From the NCBI GenBank assembly GCA_016793445.1, contig JAEUME010000006.1:94570-158569 (forward strand): 64,000 bases of DNA, in the 5' to 3' direction. The notes beneath the pieces are model-generated. The model worked only from the letters and a program-made list of their open reading frames with translations, made no database searches and was not told the DNA's origin. The stretch comes from Hyphomicrobium sp. (GTDB lineage: Bacteria > Pseudomonadota > Alphaproteobacteria > Rhizobiales > Hyphomicrobiaceae). Positions within the stretch are counted from its first letter, which is position 1; each line of letters starts with the position of its first letter. Below are positions 53,524 through 61,376 of this stretch, piece by piece. Position numbers and translations under genes: made by a program.

Positions 53524-56500
53524 ATGCCCTTGTATCCGCGTTGTTCTCTCCCGGTGCATCATCGTCGCCGCATCTGCACCGTCTTGCTGGCATGCGCCGC
53601 GCTCGCGGCCACCACACAGCCCACGCTCGCCATACCCTCGCCCGAACTGGTCGTGGGCTCGCTGAGCAGCCTCTCGCAGTTGACGGCCTTGTTGTCCGCC
53701 ATTTTCGGTGGCGGCGCGCTCGCGCTTGGGTCGCGGCTCACCAGGGGACGCAAAGGCGCTGCCGATACACGGCGCATCGAACACATCGCGTTCGCCTGCC
53801 TTGCCGCAGCGTTGTGCGGATTCGGGCTCGCCATCTACGCGTATCGCAAAGGCGAGTCCACCGAGCGAACGAGGCTGGAGCAGACCTTGCTGCGTCCCAC
53901 GCCCAAGGCGGCCGAAGGCAAAACGCTCGATCCGCTTCTGAAGGAGATCCCCTTCAGCAAGCAGGTCACGCATCCTCGCGCGCTCACGACCGGCGAGGCT
54001 TCGCAGATCATCACGCGTGTCGCGGCGGCCAAATCACCCGACTGGATGATCCTCGATATCCGCGAGACGGCAGAGACCGAGATGGGCTCGCTGGCAGGCG
54101 CGGTGAAGATCCGTTTTCCAGACTTGAAACAATCGCGCATCGATTTCACAGACAAGAAGGCCCTCCTCATCTGCCACAACGGCAACCGCAGCGCGGAAAC
54201 CTGCGAGGCACTTGCCGCCAAAGGCGTCGATTGCCGCTTCATCGCAGGTGGTTTGGAGAAATGGCTGGCCGAAGGCCGCACGCTGGAGGGATCGAAGGTT
54301 CGCACCATAGACGATCTGCGGGCCCTGCCGCCCTACCCCAATCAGTCCACTCTGCTCGATACGGCCCAGGTTCACGAACTGGTCGACAAGGAAGGCGCCA
54401 TCTTTGTTGACGTGCGCTATGCGGGCGAATTCTCCAGCGGACACCTTCCCGGCGCGGTAAATGTACCTATCCGCCCGACACCGACGCACGAGTTGGCGAC
54501 GCTCATCGAAGCCTTGCCGGATAAGCCCGTGATTGCGCCCTGCTATGACCGCCGAAGTTGCTTTTTCGGCGAGATTCTCGGCCTCACACTGTCGCGAGCA
54601 GGACGCGATTTCCGCGGCCGGTATAGCGTGCCTTGGGAGTACTTCGTGCCCTCCAAGCGCCCGCCCCATGTGGAAGCCTTGCTTTCCGAACAGAACAAGA
54701 CGCTGTGGATGCGCGCCGGCGACGCTCTAGCCACAGCGCTGGCCGCCGCCGCGGACAAGACGGGACTGCCGGCCGCACTTCTTCTTCTGGCGCTCTTATC
54801 GCGCTTGCTCGTGATGCCCTTCTCGCTCAAAGCGGAACGCGATCAAATCGCCACCACCGCCATCAAGGCCGATGTGGCAAACCTGAAGTCGAGACTGGCC
54901 GCCGATCCGAAACGTCTGGCCCGTGCACTGCGCGCGCTTTATAAGCGCGCGGGGCTGACGCCGGGACGAAATCTCGTTGCGCTTCTCTTTCTTCCTATTC
55001 TTGCGCTCGCCGTCGGTGCGGCTATCCATGTAGCGCAGACCCAACCGTCCGGCTTCCTGTGGGTGCCTGATCTCGCCCACTACGATCCCTGGCAGGGATT
55101 GCCGGCGCTATTTGCTGCGCTGATCGGGATCTATCTTCACATCGCATTCGTCACGTCGCGCCGGCATACAGCGATCGTCTGGCTCCTGGCGGTCCCGGCG
55201 CTGTTCGCGGCGGCTGCGATTTTGCCAGCGGCGGCCGGCTTGTACATGAGCGCGAGCGCTGCACTGCTGCTGGCCCAGCGCTTCCTCGTCAGCGGTATTC
55301 CCGGCGTGCAATCCCTCAAGATGCGCATCCGGCACCTGCACGAGCGCATTGCGTTGTGGCGTCTTGCAGACCCCGGCATCATTGCCCTCAACAACGTCCC
55401 CGCCCTCGCCAACGCAGGCAACAAGGCCAAGCGCCTTGCGGAGCTCAAGTCATTGGGACTTCCCGTGCCGGACGGCCTGGTGCTGACACCTGAGTTCATT
55501 TCCGCATTGCGAACAGGCCGGGCCGGTGAGCGAGCCGCGCGCATCGCGGCGATCTGGTGTCATTTCGGCCAGCAACCGCTCGCGGTGCGCAGCTCCGGGG
55601 CACTGGAGGATGGCGATGCCATGAGCTTTGCGGGCGTGTTTGAAAGCGTTCTCGACTGTGACGGCTCCAATCTCGAGGCCGCGATCCTGAAAGTCGGTGC
55701 TTCCTTCGAAGCCGCCAATGCCAACGCCTACAAGACCGGCGCCGGCGGCCAGCCGGGACACATTCTCATCCAGCCGATGGTCGCCGCGCGCTTTGCCGGG
55801 GTGCTCTTCACCGAGGACATGCAGGAACCGGGTCAAATGCTGGTTGAGCTTATCGAAGGGACCGCCGACAAGCTCGTTTCCGGCCGCGCCACGCCACAGA
55901 CATTCCACATCGGACGTGTCAGCGGCGCAATTTCCGCTGCCATGCCCCCGCCCCTCGATCTTGCGCCGCTGGTGGCATTGGCGCATCGCGTGGAGGCCCA
56001 TTACCGCTGTCCGCAAGACATCGAATGGGCCTTCGACGGGCAACGTTATCTGCTGCTCCAGGCCCGCGACGTCACCGCGACCCTTGACGAGACGACCGAA
56101 CGCAATGAGCGGCGCCGTCTCCTGGCGCATGCCGCCCGCCATGGCACAAAGCCAAGCCCGGATACGCCCGTCTTCGAGCGCGGCGACGTAGCCGAACTCT
56201 TGCCGCGGCCAACGCCAGCCTCCCTGTCGCTCCTCAACGATATGTGGCTGAGCGGCGGCAGCGTGGATCTCGCTCTTCGCAGCCTCGGGTTTGACGCCGC
56301 GTTCAGCGAGGACGGCCCACCCCTCCATGTCACCGTGTTCGGACGGCTCTATACCGATTGCATCGCGCAAAGCCTGCGCGCGCCGCGCATCTCTCGATTT
56401 GCCATGCGCCGTCTTGAAAAGGCCCTGCCGGACCTGGAGCGCGCATTCCGCAATGAGTTCCTGCCGTCCTACCTGAGTGACGTCCGGCTGTTGCAGGCCA

Positions 56501-57609
56501 CCGATTTTACCCGCCTTGCCACGCGCGATCTGCATGAGGCCTTCACACGAATTCGCCGCCGCTTTATCGAGGAGACTCACGCGGAAGTCTCGCGTGTCAA
56601 CATCGCCGCTCAGTTCGCAATCGACCGAGCGCGCGAGGCGCTTCTCGCAGGAGGGTACGACCCCGCGGTGTACCTGACGGGGGCTGGCGCGAGCGAGGTG
56701 GAGCGTCACCTGCCAACGGCGCTCGCAGAGGCCAAAAGTGGAGCTTCTGCCGTGCTGCAGGATCTGATCGGCCATCGCGCGGCGCTTGATTACGAATTGT
56801 GCGAGCCGCGTCATGGGGAAAGTTCCGGCCTGATCGCGGTTGGCGCGCGGCTTTCTGCGATGCTGCCGGCCCCCAAGAAGCCGGCCGGTCCGCAACCCCA
56901 AGCCCGGCCGGAACTACCTGCTGGCATCGCGCAGAAGGTCGCGATGGCAATCTCCCTCCAAACCCTGAAGGAAGATGCCAAACATCATAGCCTGCGTGAG
57001 CTAGCCATTTTGCGTGCCGTGCTCGTCGCGCTCGATCAGCGCTATGCGCTCGAAGGCGGGATTTTCTATCTTGCACTGGACGAGATCGCCTGCCTTGACA
57101 CGGCGAGCGTTGCCGGATTGGCGGAACTGGCACGAGAGCGTGCGGCAGCGCACCAGGCATTTGCCGCGTGCGCGCCGCTGTCAAATACACTCACGCTCGC
57201 TCGCCTGGAAGGCGCGCATCGGGTGAATGCAGCCGATGCCCGCGAACCTTTGCACGGCCAGCGCGTGTCGGGGGTGAGCGACGTCATTGGCCGCGCGCGC
57301 GTTGTGACCGCGAAAGATGCAGAAGATGGCCGCCCGATTGCGGACCTGCGCGATGGGGAGATCATCATTGCACCGTTCCTGCATCCGGCGTGGTTGCCTG
57401 AACTGGTGCGTGCGTCGGGTGCTGCCGTCTCGATTGGCGGATGGCTCAGCCACATGGCCATCGTCGCGCGCGAGCACGGCAAGGCGATGATCGTCGGCGC
57501 GCACATGCTCGACATGATCGAGACCGGCAGCCTCATCCGGCTGTGCGCCGACGGCCGCATCGAGATCCTCGAACCAGTGGAGATCGCCTACGCAAGCGCG
57601 GCGGAATAG
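53524..57609 (+). CDS. Rhodanese-rhodanese-YidC-like-PEP synthase-type fusion protein
   Basis: This is a single 1361-residue frame from ATG 53524 (TTG 53506 would add 6). The parts, in order, are as follows. A signal peptide (about 1-37, cut near TLA-IP) is followed by one or two membrane helices to about 107. Rhodanese 1 spans about 150-250, with active-site loop CHNGNRS (C217). Rhodanese 2 spans about 268-376, with CYDRRSCFFGE (C340). A polytopic segment at about 390-590 resembles YidC/Oxa1 (LLSRLLVMPFSLKAERD, DPKRLARALRALYKRAGLTP, FLWVPDLAHYDPW). A PPDK-type ATP-grasp domain spans about 620-855, with LAVRSSGALEDGDAMSFAG and DIEWAFDG...LLQARDVT. A helical linker is followed by a swivelling domain with the catalytic His in SIGGWLSHMAIVARE (H1310). 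All kinase motifs look intact. The acceptor is unknown, and it has no close operon partner. Confidence 0.85.
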   Translation: MPLYPRCSLPVHHRRRICTVLLACAALAATTQPTLAIPSPELVVGSLSSLSQLTALLSAIFGGGALALGSRLTRGRKGAADTRRIEHIAFACLAAALCGFGLAIYAYRKGESTERTRLEQTLLRPTPKAAEGKTLDPLLKEIPFSKQVTHPRALTTGEASQIITRVAAAKSPDWMILDIRETAETEMGSLAGAVKIRFPDLKQSRIDFTDKKALLICHNGNRSAETCEALAAKGVDCRFIAGGLEKWLAEGRTLEGSKVRTIDDLRALPPYPNQSTLLDTAQVHELVDKEGAIFVDVRYAGEFSSGHLPGAVNVPIRPTPTHELATLIEALPDKPVIAPCYDRRSCFFGEILGLTLSRAGRDFRGRYSVPWEYFVPSKRPPHVEALLSEQNKTLWMRAGDALATALAAAADKTGLPAALLLLALLSRLLVMPFSLKAERDQIATTAIKADVANLKSRLAADPKRLARALRALYKRAGLTPGRNLVALLFLPILALAVGAAIHVAQTQPSGFLWVPDLAHYDPWQGLPALFAALIGIYLHIAFVTSRRHTAIVWLLAVPALFAAAAILPAAAGLYMSASAALLLAQRFLVSGIPGVQSLKMRIRHLHERIALWRLADPGIIALNNVPALANAGNKAKRLAELKSLGLPVPDGLVLTPEFISALRTGRAGERAARIAAIWCHFGQQPLAVRSSGALEDGDAMSFAGVFESVLDCDGSNLEAAILKVGASFEAANANAYKTGAGGQPGHILIQPMVAARFAGVLFTEDMQEPGQMLVELIEGTADKLVSGRATPQTFHIGRVSGAISAAMPPPLDLAPLVALAHRVEAHYRCPQDIEWAFDGQRYLLLQARDVTATLDETTERNERRRLLAHAARHGTKPSPDTPVFERGDVAELLPRPTPASLSLLNDMWLSGGSVDLALRSLGFDAAFSEDGPPLHVTVFGRLYTDCIAQSLRAPRISRFAMRRLEKALPDLERAFRNEFLPSYLSDVRLLQATDFTRLATRDLHEAFTRIRRRFIEETHAEVSRVNIAAQFAIDRAREALLAGGYDPAVYLTGAGASEVERHLPTALAEAKSGASAVLQDLIGHRAALDYELCEPRHGESSGLIAVGARLSAMLPAPKKPAGPQPQARPELPAGIAQKVAMAISLQTLKEDAKHHSLRELAILRAVLVALDQRYALEGGIFYLALDEIACLDTASVAGLAELARERAAAHQAFAACAPLSNTLTLARLEGAHRVNAADAREPLHGQRVSGVSDVIGRARVVTAKDAEDGRPIADLRDGEIIIAPFLHPAWLPELVRASGAAVSIGGWLSHMAIVAREHGKAMIVGAHMLDMIETGSLIRLCADGRIEILEPVEIAYASAAE

Positions 57610-57661
57610 TGCGGCACAACCAAGGTCTGGAGACGTCCGCCAATCCCTAAAACGGAACGGC

Positions 57662-57766
57662 TCAGGCGGTGAGAACCTGCGAAACGATCACCGCGACCGG
57701 CAACATGGCGAACACTGCGATCGTTGCGGTGTTCGCCCAGCCCGCACGCATGATGAACCAAGTCAT
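57662..57766 (-). CDS. 34-residue single-span membrane protein
   Basis: The frame starts at ATG 57766, preceded by an excellent AGGAGG, and ends at TGA 57662. The product begins MTWFIMRAGWANTATIAVFA and continues as a hydrophobic helix of about 20 residues ending QVLTA. It is too short for standard gene calling. It is convergent with the giant fusion gene 53 bp away. Function unknown. Confidence 0.6.
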   Translation of the reverse strand: MTWFIMRAGWANTATIAVFAMLPVAVIVSQVLTA

Positions 57767-58021
57767 TTCATTTCCTCCTCTGCACTCCGGCCTCAAGATA
57801 GCGAATAGGCGTGAAAATCACGCTCAACGCCCCGCTAGATTTCGTTTCAAATTCGATCGATCGGCCGGCCCTGCTGCGCTCATCCGAAGCGCTTTTGGCG
57901 GGTGAGGCCTCTTTTCTTGGTAAGCAAACAGTTACCTTCTTCTCGTAATAGTTGTGTGACGCTTGAAAAACACCCGGAAGTTGATCGCCTTCTTCCGCAT
58001 GTCGAGGAGCATTTCGTGACC

Positions 58022-58825
58022 ATGATCTTCAAGGTTCGGGCACAGCCCTTCTGTCCTTACGCAAGTGCGAGCCGGGTACTGTGCGCGGCCGTGATGACGT
58101 TCGCTTCCGTTGCCTGCTGCAGCGCGCAAGACATGCTGCGCATCCAGGGCTCGACGACGTTCTTCAACCATCTCCTCAAGCCCAGGCAGGCGGACATTGA
58201 GCGTTTGACGAGGACGCGGATCGAAGTCGTGCCGAACAAATCCATTTGGGGCGTCATCGCGCTGCTGGAGGGACGCGCCGATCTCGCGATGATTTCCGCT
58301 GCCATGGAGGGCGAGGTCGACGTGGCGCGCAAGATCGCGCCCGATCTCCCGTATGACCGTCTGAGGGCCTTCGAAATTTCCAAAGTGCCGATCAGCTTTC
58401 CAGTTCATCCGAGCAACCCCGTGAGGTCGCTCACGAATGTTCAGCTTCGCAAAATCCTCAATGGCGAGATCACACGTTGGAGCGAGGTGGGAGGTGGCGA
58501 TATTGCCATTCGAGTCGTGGCCACCCAGGACGGAGGCGGCACGGTGGTTGCCGTCAGAAGTCAATTGCTCAACGACGCCCCTATCCGTGCAAACTTCGCC
58601 ATTCGACCGGAAAGTGCGCGCCATGTCGTCCAGGTCGTAGCGCAGGAGCCCGGCGCCATCGGCATCGCCCAGCACCGCCTTGCCAAAAACGCAGATCTGC
58701 CAGAAGTCGCCATTGAAACGCCGGTGGTCCAAACGCTCACCTTCGTGGCCGAAGCGCCCATCAACGACAAGGTGAAAGCCGTCATCGAAGCGACCAAGGC
58801 GATTGTCGAGAAAGATCCTCTGTGA
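58022..58825 (+). CDS. PstS-like periplasmic binding protein
   Basis: The 267-residue product (ATG 58022) has a signal peptide ending near CCSAQ. A phosphate-binding-protein-like fold follows, with LRIQGSTTFFNHLL, LTNVQLRKILNGEITRWSEVGG, QDGGGTVVAVRSQLL and a late PGAIGIAQ. It is short for PstS. No pst transporter genes accompany it; instead its stop overlaps a membrane GGDEF/EAL gene by 4 bp. It probably presents a ligand to that protein. The ligand could be phosphate or another anion. Confidence 0.8.
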   Translation: MIFKVRAQPFCPYASASRVLCAAVMTFASVACCSAQDMLRIQGSTTFFNHLLKPRQADIERLTRTRIEVVPNKSIWGVIALLEGRADLAMISAAMEGEVDVARKIAPDLPYDRLRAFEISKVPISFPVHPSNPVRSLTNVQLRKILNGEITRWSEVGGGDIAIRVVATQDGGGTVVAVRSQLLNDAPIRANFAIRPESARHVVQVVAQEPGAIGIAQHRLAKNADLPEVAIETPVVQTLTFVAEAPINDKVKAVIEATKAIVEKDPL

Positions 58826-61320
58826 CGCTCGCCCTCCTCACGCGCCGGCAAAAAATCGCAACGAAGCTCAATCTGGTTGCGGTTCTCGCTGGCTTGGCCT
58901 TGTGTGGACTGAGCATCGCTTCGCTGCATTCGGCCCGATCCATCAGCGGCGCGGCGGACCATATTCGCTCGGTGGCTCTCCTCGCGGTGGTCCACTCCGC
59001 AGAGCTTGGCGTCCTTGTCGAGCGCCACCGGCGCATTATCGAGGCGGCACCTGTCACGTTCGACAAGGTTCGCGTCGACCGGGACCGGCGCGATTCCGAA
59101 GCAATAGCCGACCGCATCAACGAGATTGTAGCGCAACGCGAGAGCCGTTTTCTTTCCCCGATCGCGAGGCAGTTGCCTCAGTTCTTCGAACTTGGCCGGC
59201 GGGTTCTCTATCTGGCCGCGAACTTCGCCCAGGACGAAGCCCTCGCCGCCGTACGCGACTATTCGCAAATCGCCAAGAGAATCCAGGATCGCATCGTTAC
59301 CTACCGGCATATCAATCTGCGCAACGCCGACAAAGACACCACATATCTCATCGACTCGATCCAAAGGCTGGTCAACTGGATCCTTGCAGCCTCGCTGTTT
59401 GCCGCCGTCCTCATCGGACCGCTGACCATAGCCGCTGTGCGCCGTATCGCCGAGCGGCTGCGCACCATCACTGACGCCATGCAAGCGCTTTCGCAGGACG
59501 AGATCGAGACGCCCATCCCCCTGCTCGACAGCGCGGATGAGATTGGCGACATGGCGCGCGCATTTTCGGTGTTCAAGGACAACGCCATTGCCCTGCGCAA
59601 GCAGCATCAAGAGATCGCGGCCCTCAACGCGCGGATCGATATCGCCTTGAACAACATGGATCGCGGATTGTCGATGTTCGATGAAGACGGACGATTGATC
59701 GTGTGCAACACAATCTACCGCGACATGTACGATCTTCCGGTAGAACTCACCCTCCCGGGCACACCCTTCACAAGTATCATCCGCCACTGGACCATGAGCC
59801 GTGATTGCAGCCTGGATGACCAACGCGCCCGTGATACGGACGCATGGCTCGCCAGCCACGCATCACGGATTTCCAAGGATGAAGAGTTCACCGGAGTTCA
59901 CCGCCTGCCGGACGGCCGCGTCTACGCCATCAATACCAGGCCTATTCCTGCTTGCGGCTGGGTCGACGTTCACGAGGACATCACCATAAAGCAGCGCAGC
60001 GCCGAGCGTATAGCGGAGCTGGCACAGACCGACGCTCTCACGGGCCTCGCCAACCGTCACAGCTTTCGCGAAGAGCTGCAGAATTGCTATGCCCATGGAC
60101 ATAGTGCGTTCGCAATACTTTGGATCGATCTTGATCGCTTCAAGCAGGTCAACGACACTTACGGGCATCCGACAGGCGATGAATTGCTTAAGTCAATCGC
60201 CGATAAATTGAAGACATCGGTGCGCCGCAGCGATTTCGTGGCACGTCTGGGTGGCGACGAATTTGCCTGCATCGTTCGCGGTGACAACGTCTCACACGAG
60301 GTTCTGACGCGCATCGCGGCTCGCCTCAATGCGATCATCAGCCGGCCCGCATTGATCTTGGGAAACTGGGTGAAGGTCGGCGCCAGCATCGGCATATCCA
60401 CTGCTCCCCAAGACGGATGTTCGCCCGATGAGATCATGAAGACTGCCGATATTGCGCTCTACCGGGCCAAGGCGGACGGGAGGGGCAAGGCGATCTTTTT
60501 CAACACCGCCATGGCGGAGGCGCTGAGCAAGCGCCGGCGGCTCCAGTCGGACCTGGAACAGGCCGTGCGTGAGGGTAGACTTGAACTCTATTATCAACCG
60601 ATCCTGTCGGTGCGGGAGAAGCGCGTGGTGTCGTTCGAAGCGCTCATGCGCTGGCGGCACCATCACCTTGGCCACATCTCCCCGGTCGAGTTCATTCCTC
60701 TTGCAGAAGAAACGGGACTGATCTCGGATATGGGCGCCTGGGCTCTCAAAACCGCCTGCCACGCCGCAGCAACCTGGCCAGAAGGGATCGCGGTTTCCGT
60801 CAATCTTTCGGCGGCACAGTTTCGTGCGCCCAACGTGGACAATGATGATACCATCGAACAGATCGTGCGGGATGCGCTTTCGGGTGCCAACCTCGCACCC
60901 GGACGGTTGCAGCTCGAGGTCACGGAAACGCTCCTTCTCCACGACACGTCCGAGACGTGGGCCACGTTGGCCAAGCTCAAGGCGCTTGGCATCTCAATTG
61001 CTCTCGATGACTTCGGGACGGGTTATTCGTCGCTCAGCTACCTGCGCCGCTTTCCGTTCGACAAGATCAAGATCGACAAGAGCTTCGTGCGCGATATTGG
61101 TCAGCACTCCGACAGTATCACCATCGTCCAGGCCATCAGCGATTTGGCCAGCACGTTGGGGATGGCCTGTGTGGCCGAAGGCGTCGAAACAGAGGAGCAA
61201 CTGCGCCTCGTTGAGACTGCACGGTGCGAGGAAATGCAGGGGTTCTTGTTTTCAAAGCCCGTACCAGCCGACATGGTTCTCGCGACGCTGCGTGCGTACA
61301 ATCCCCTGAAAGCGGCCTGA
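58822..61320 (+). CDS. Membrane GGDEF/EAL c-di-GMP enzyme
   Basis: The 832-residue product starts at a GTG overlapping the previous stop. Two membrane helices (about 16-36 and 187-210) flank a periplasmic helical sensor of about 150 residues. A HAMP segment (about 211-265) and a PAS-7 domain (about 270-395, ALNNMDRGLSMFDEDGRLIVCN) follow. The GGDEF domain has an intact RLGGDEF (about 475-480). The EAL domain has intact SFEALMRW (about 604-611) and DDFGTGYSSLSYL. Both catalytic sites look competent. The upstream binding protein is the likely sensory partner. A terminator follows. Confidence 0.92.
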   Translation: MTLALLTRRQKIATKLNLVAVLAGLALCGLSIASLHSARSISGAADHIRSVALLAVVHSAELGVLVERHRRIIEAAPVTFDKVRVDRDRRDSEAIADRINEIVAQRESRFLSPIARQLPQFFELGRRVLYLAANFAQDEALAAVRDYSQIAKRIQDRIVTYRHINLRNADKDTTYLIDSIQRLVNWILAASLFAAVLIGPLTIAAVRRIAERLRTITDAMQALSQDEIETPIPLLDSADEIGDMARAFSVFKDNAIALRKQHQEIAALNARIDIALNNMDRGLSMFDEDGRLIVCNTIYRDMYDLPVELTLPGTPFTSIIRHWTMSRDCSLDDQRARDTDAWLASHASRISKDEEFTGVHRLPDGRVYAINTRPIPACGWVDVHEDITIKQRSAERIAELAQTDALTGLANRHSFREELQNCYAHGHSAFAILWIDLDRFKQVNDTYGHPTGDELLKSIADKLKTSVRRSDFVARLGGDEFACIVRGDNVSHEVLTRIAARLNAIISRPALILGNWVKVGASIGISTAPQDGCSPDEIMKTADIALYRAKADGRGKAIFFNTAMAEALSKRRRLQSDLEQAVREGRLELYYQPILSVREKRVVSFEALMRWRHHHLGHISPVEFIPLAEETGLISDMGAWALKTACHAAATWPEGIAVSVNLSAAQFRAPNVDNDDTIEQIVRDALSGANLAPGRLQLEVTETLLLHDTSETWATLAKLKALGISIALDDFGTGYSSLSYLRRFPFDKIKIDKSFVRDIGQHSDSITIVQAISDLASTLGMACVAEGVETEEQLRLVETARCEEMQGFLFSKPVPADMVLATLRAYNPLKAA

Positions 61321-61340
61321 GTGACGTCGAGTTGGACGAG

Positions 61341-61372
61341 AGCTCTGACGGAAATTTCCGTCAGAGCTTTTT
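61341..61372 (+). terminator. Terminator after the GGDEF/EAL gene
   Basis: AGCTCTGACGGAAA pairs perfectly with TTTCCGTCAGAGCT and is followed by a T-run on the plus strand. It lies just before the end of the convergent L,D-transpeptidase gene. Confidence 0.85.
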
Positions 61373-61376
61373 CGCC

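Noticed and set aside
55450..56901. 483-codon open frame on the minus strand
   Set aside because: It lies wholly inside the giant fusion gene. The plus frame has recognisable domains, and the minus frame is an Arg/Gln-rich shadow typical of high-GC DNA.
58561..59859. 432-codon open frame on the minus strand
   Set aside because: Antisense to the binding protein and GGDEF/EAL genes, both of which are clear.
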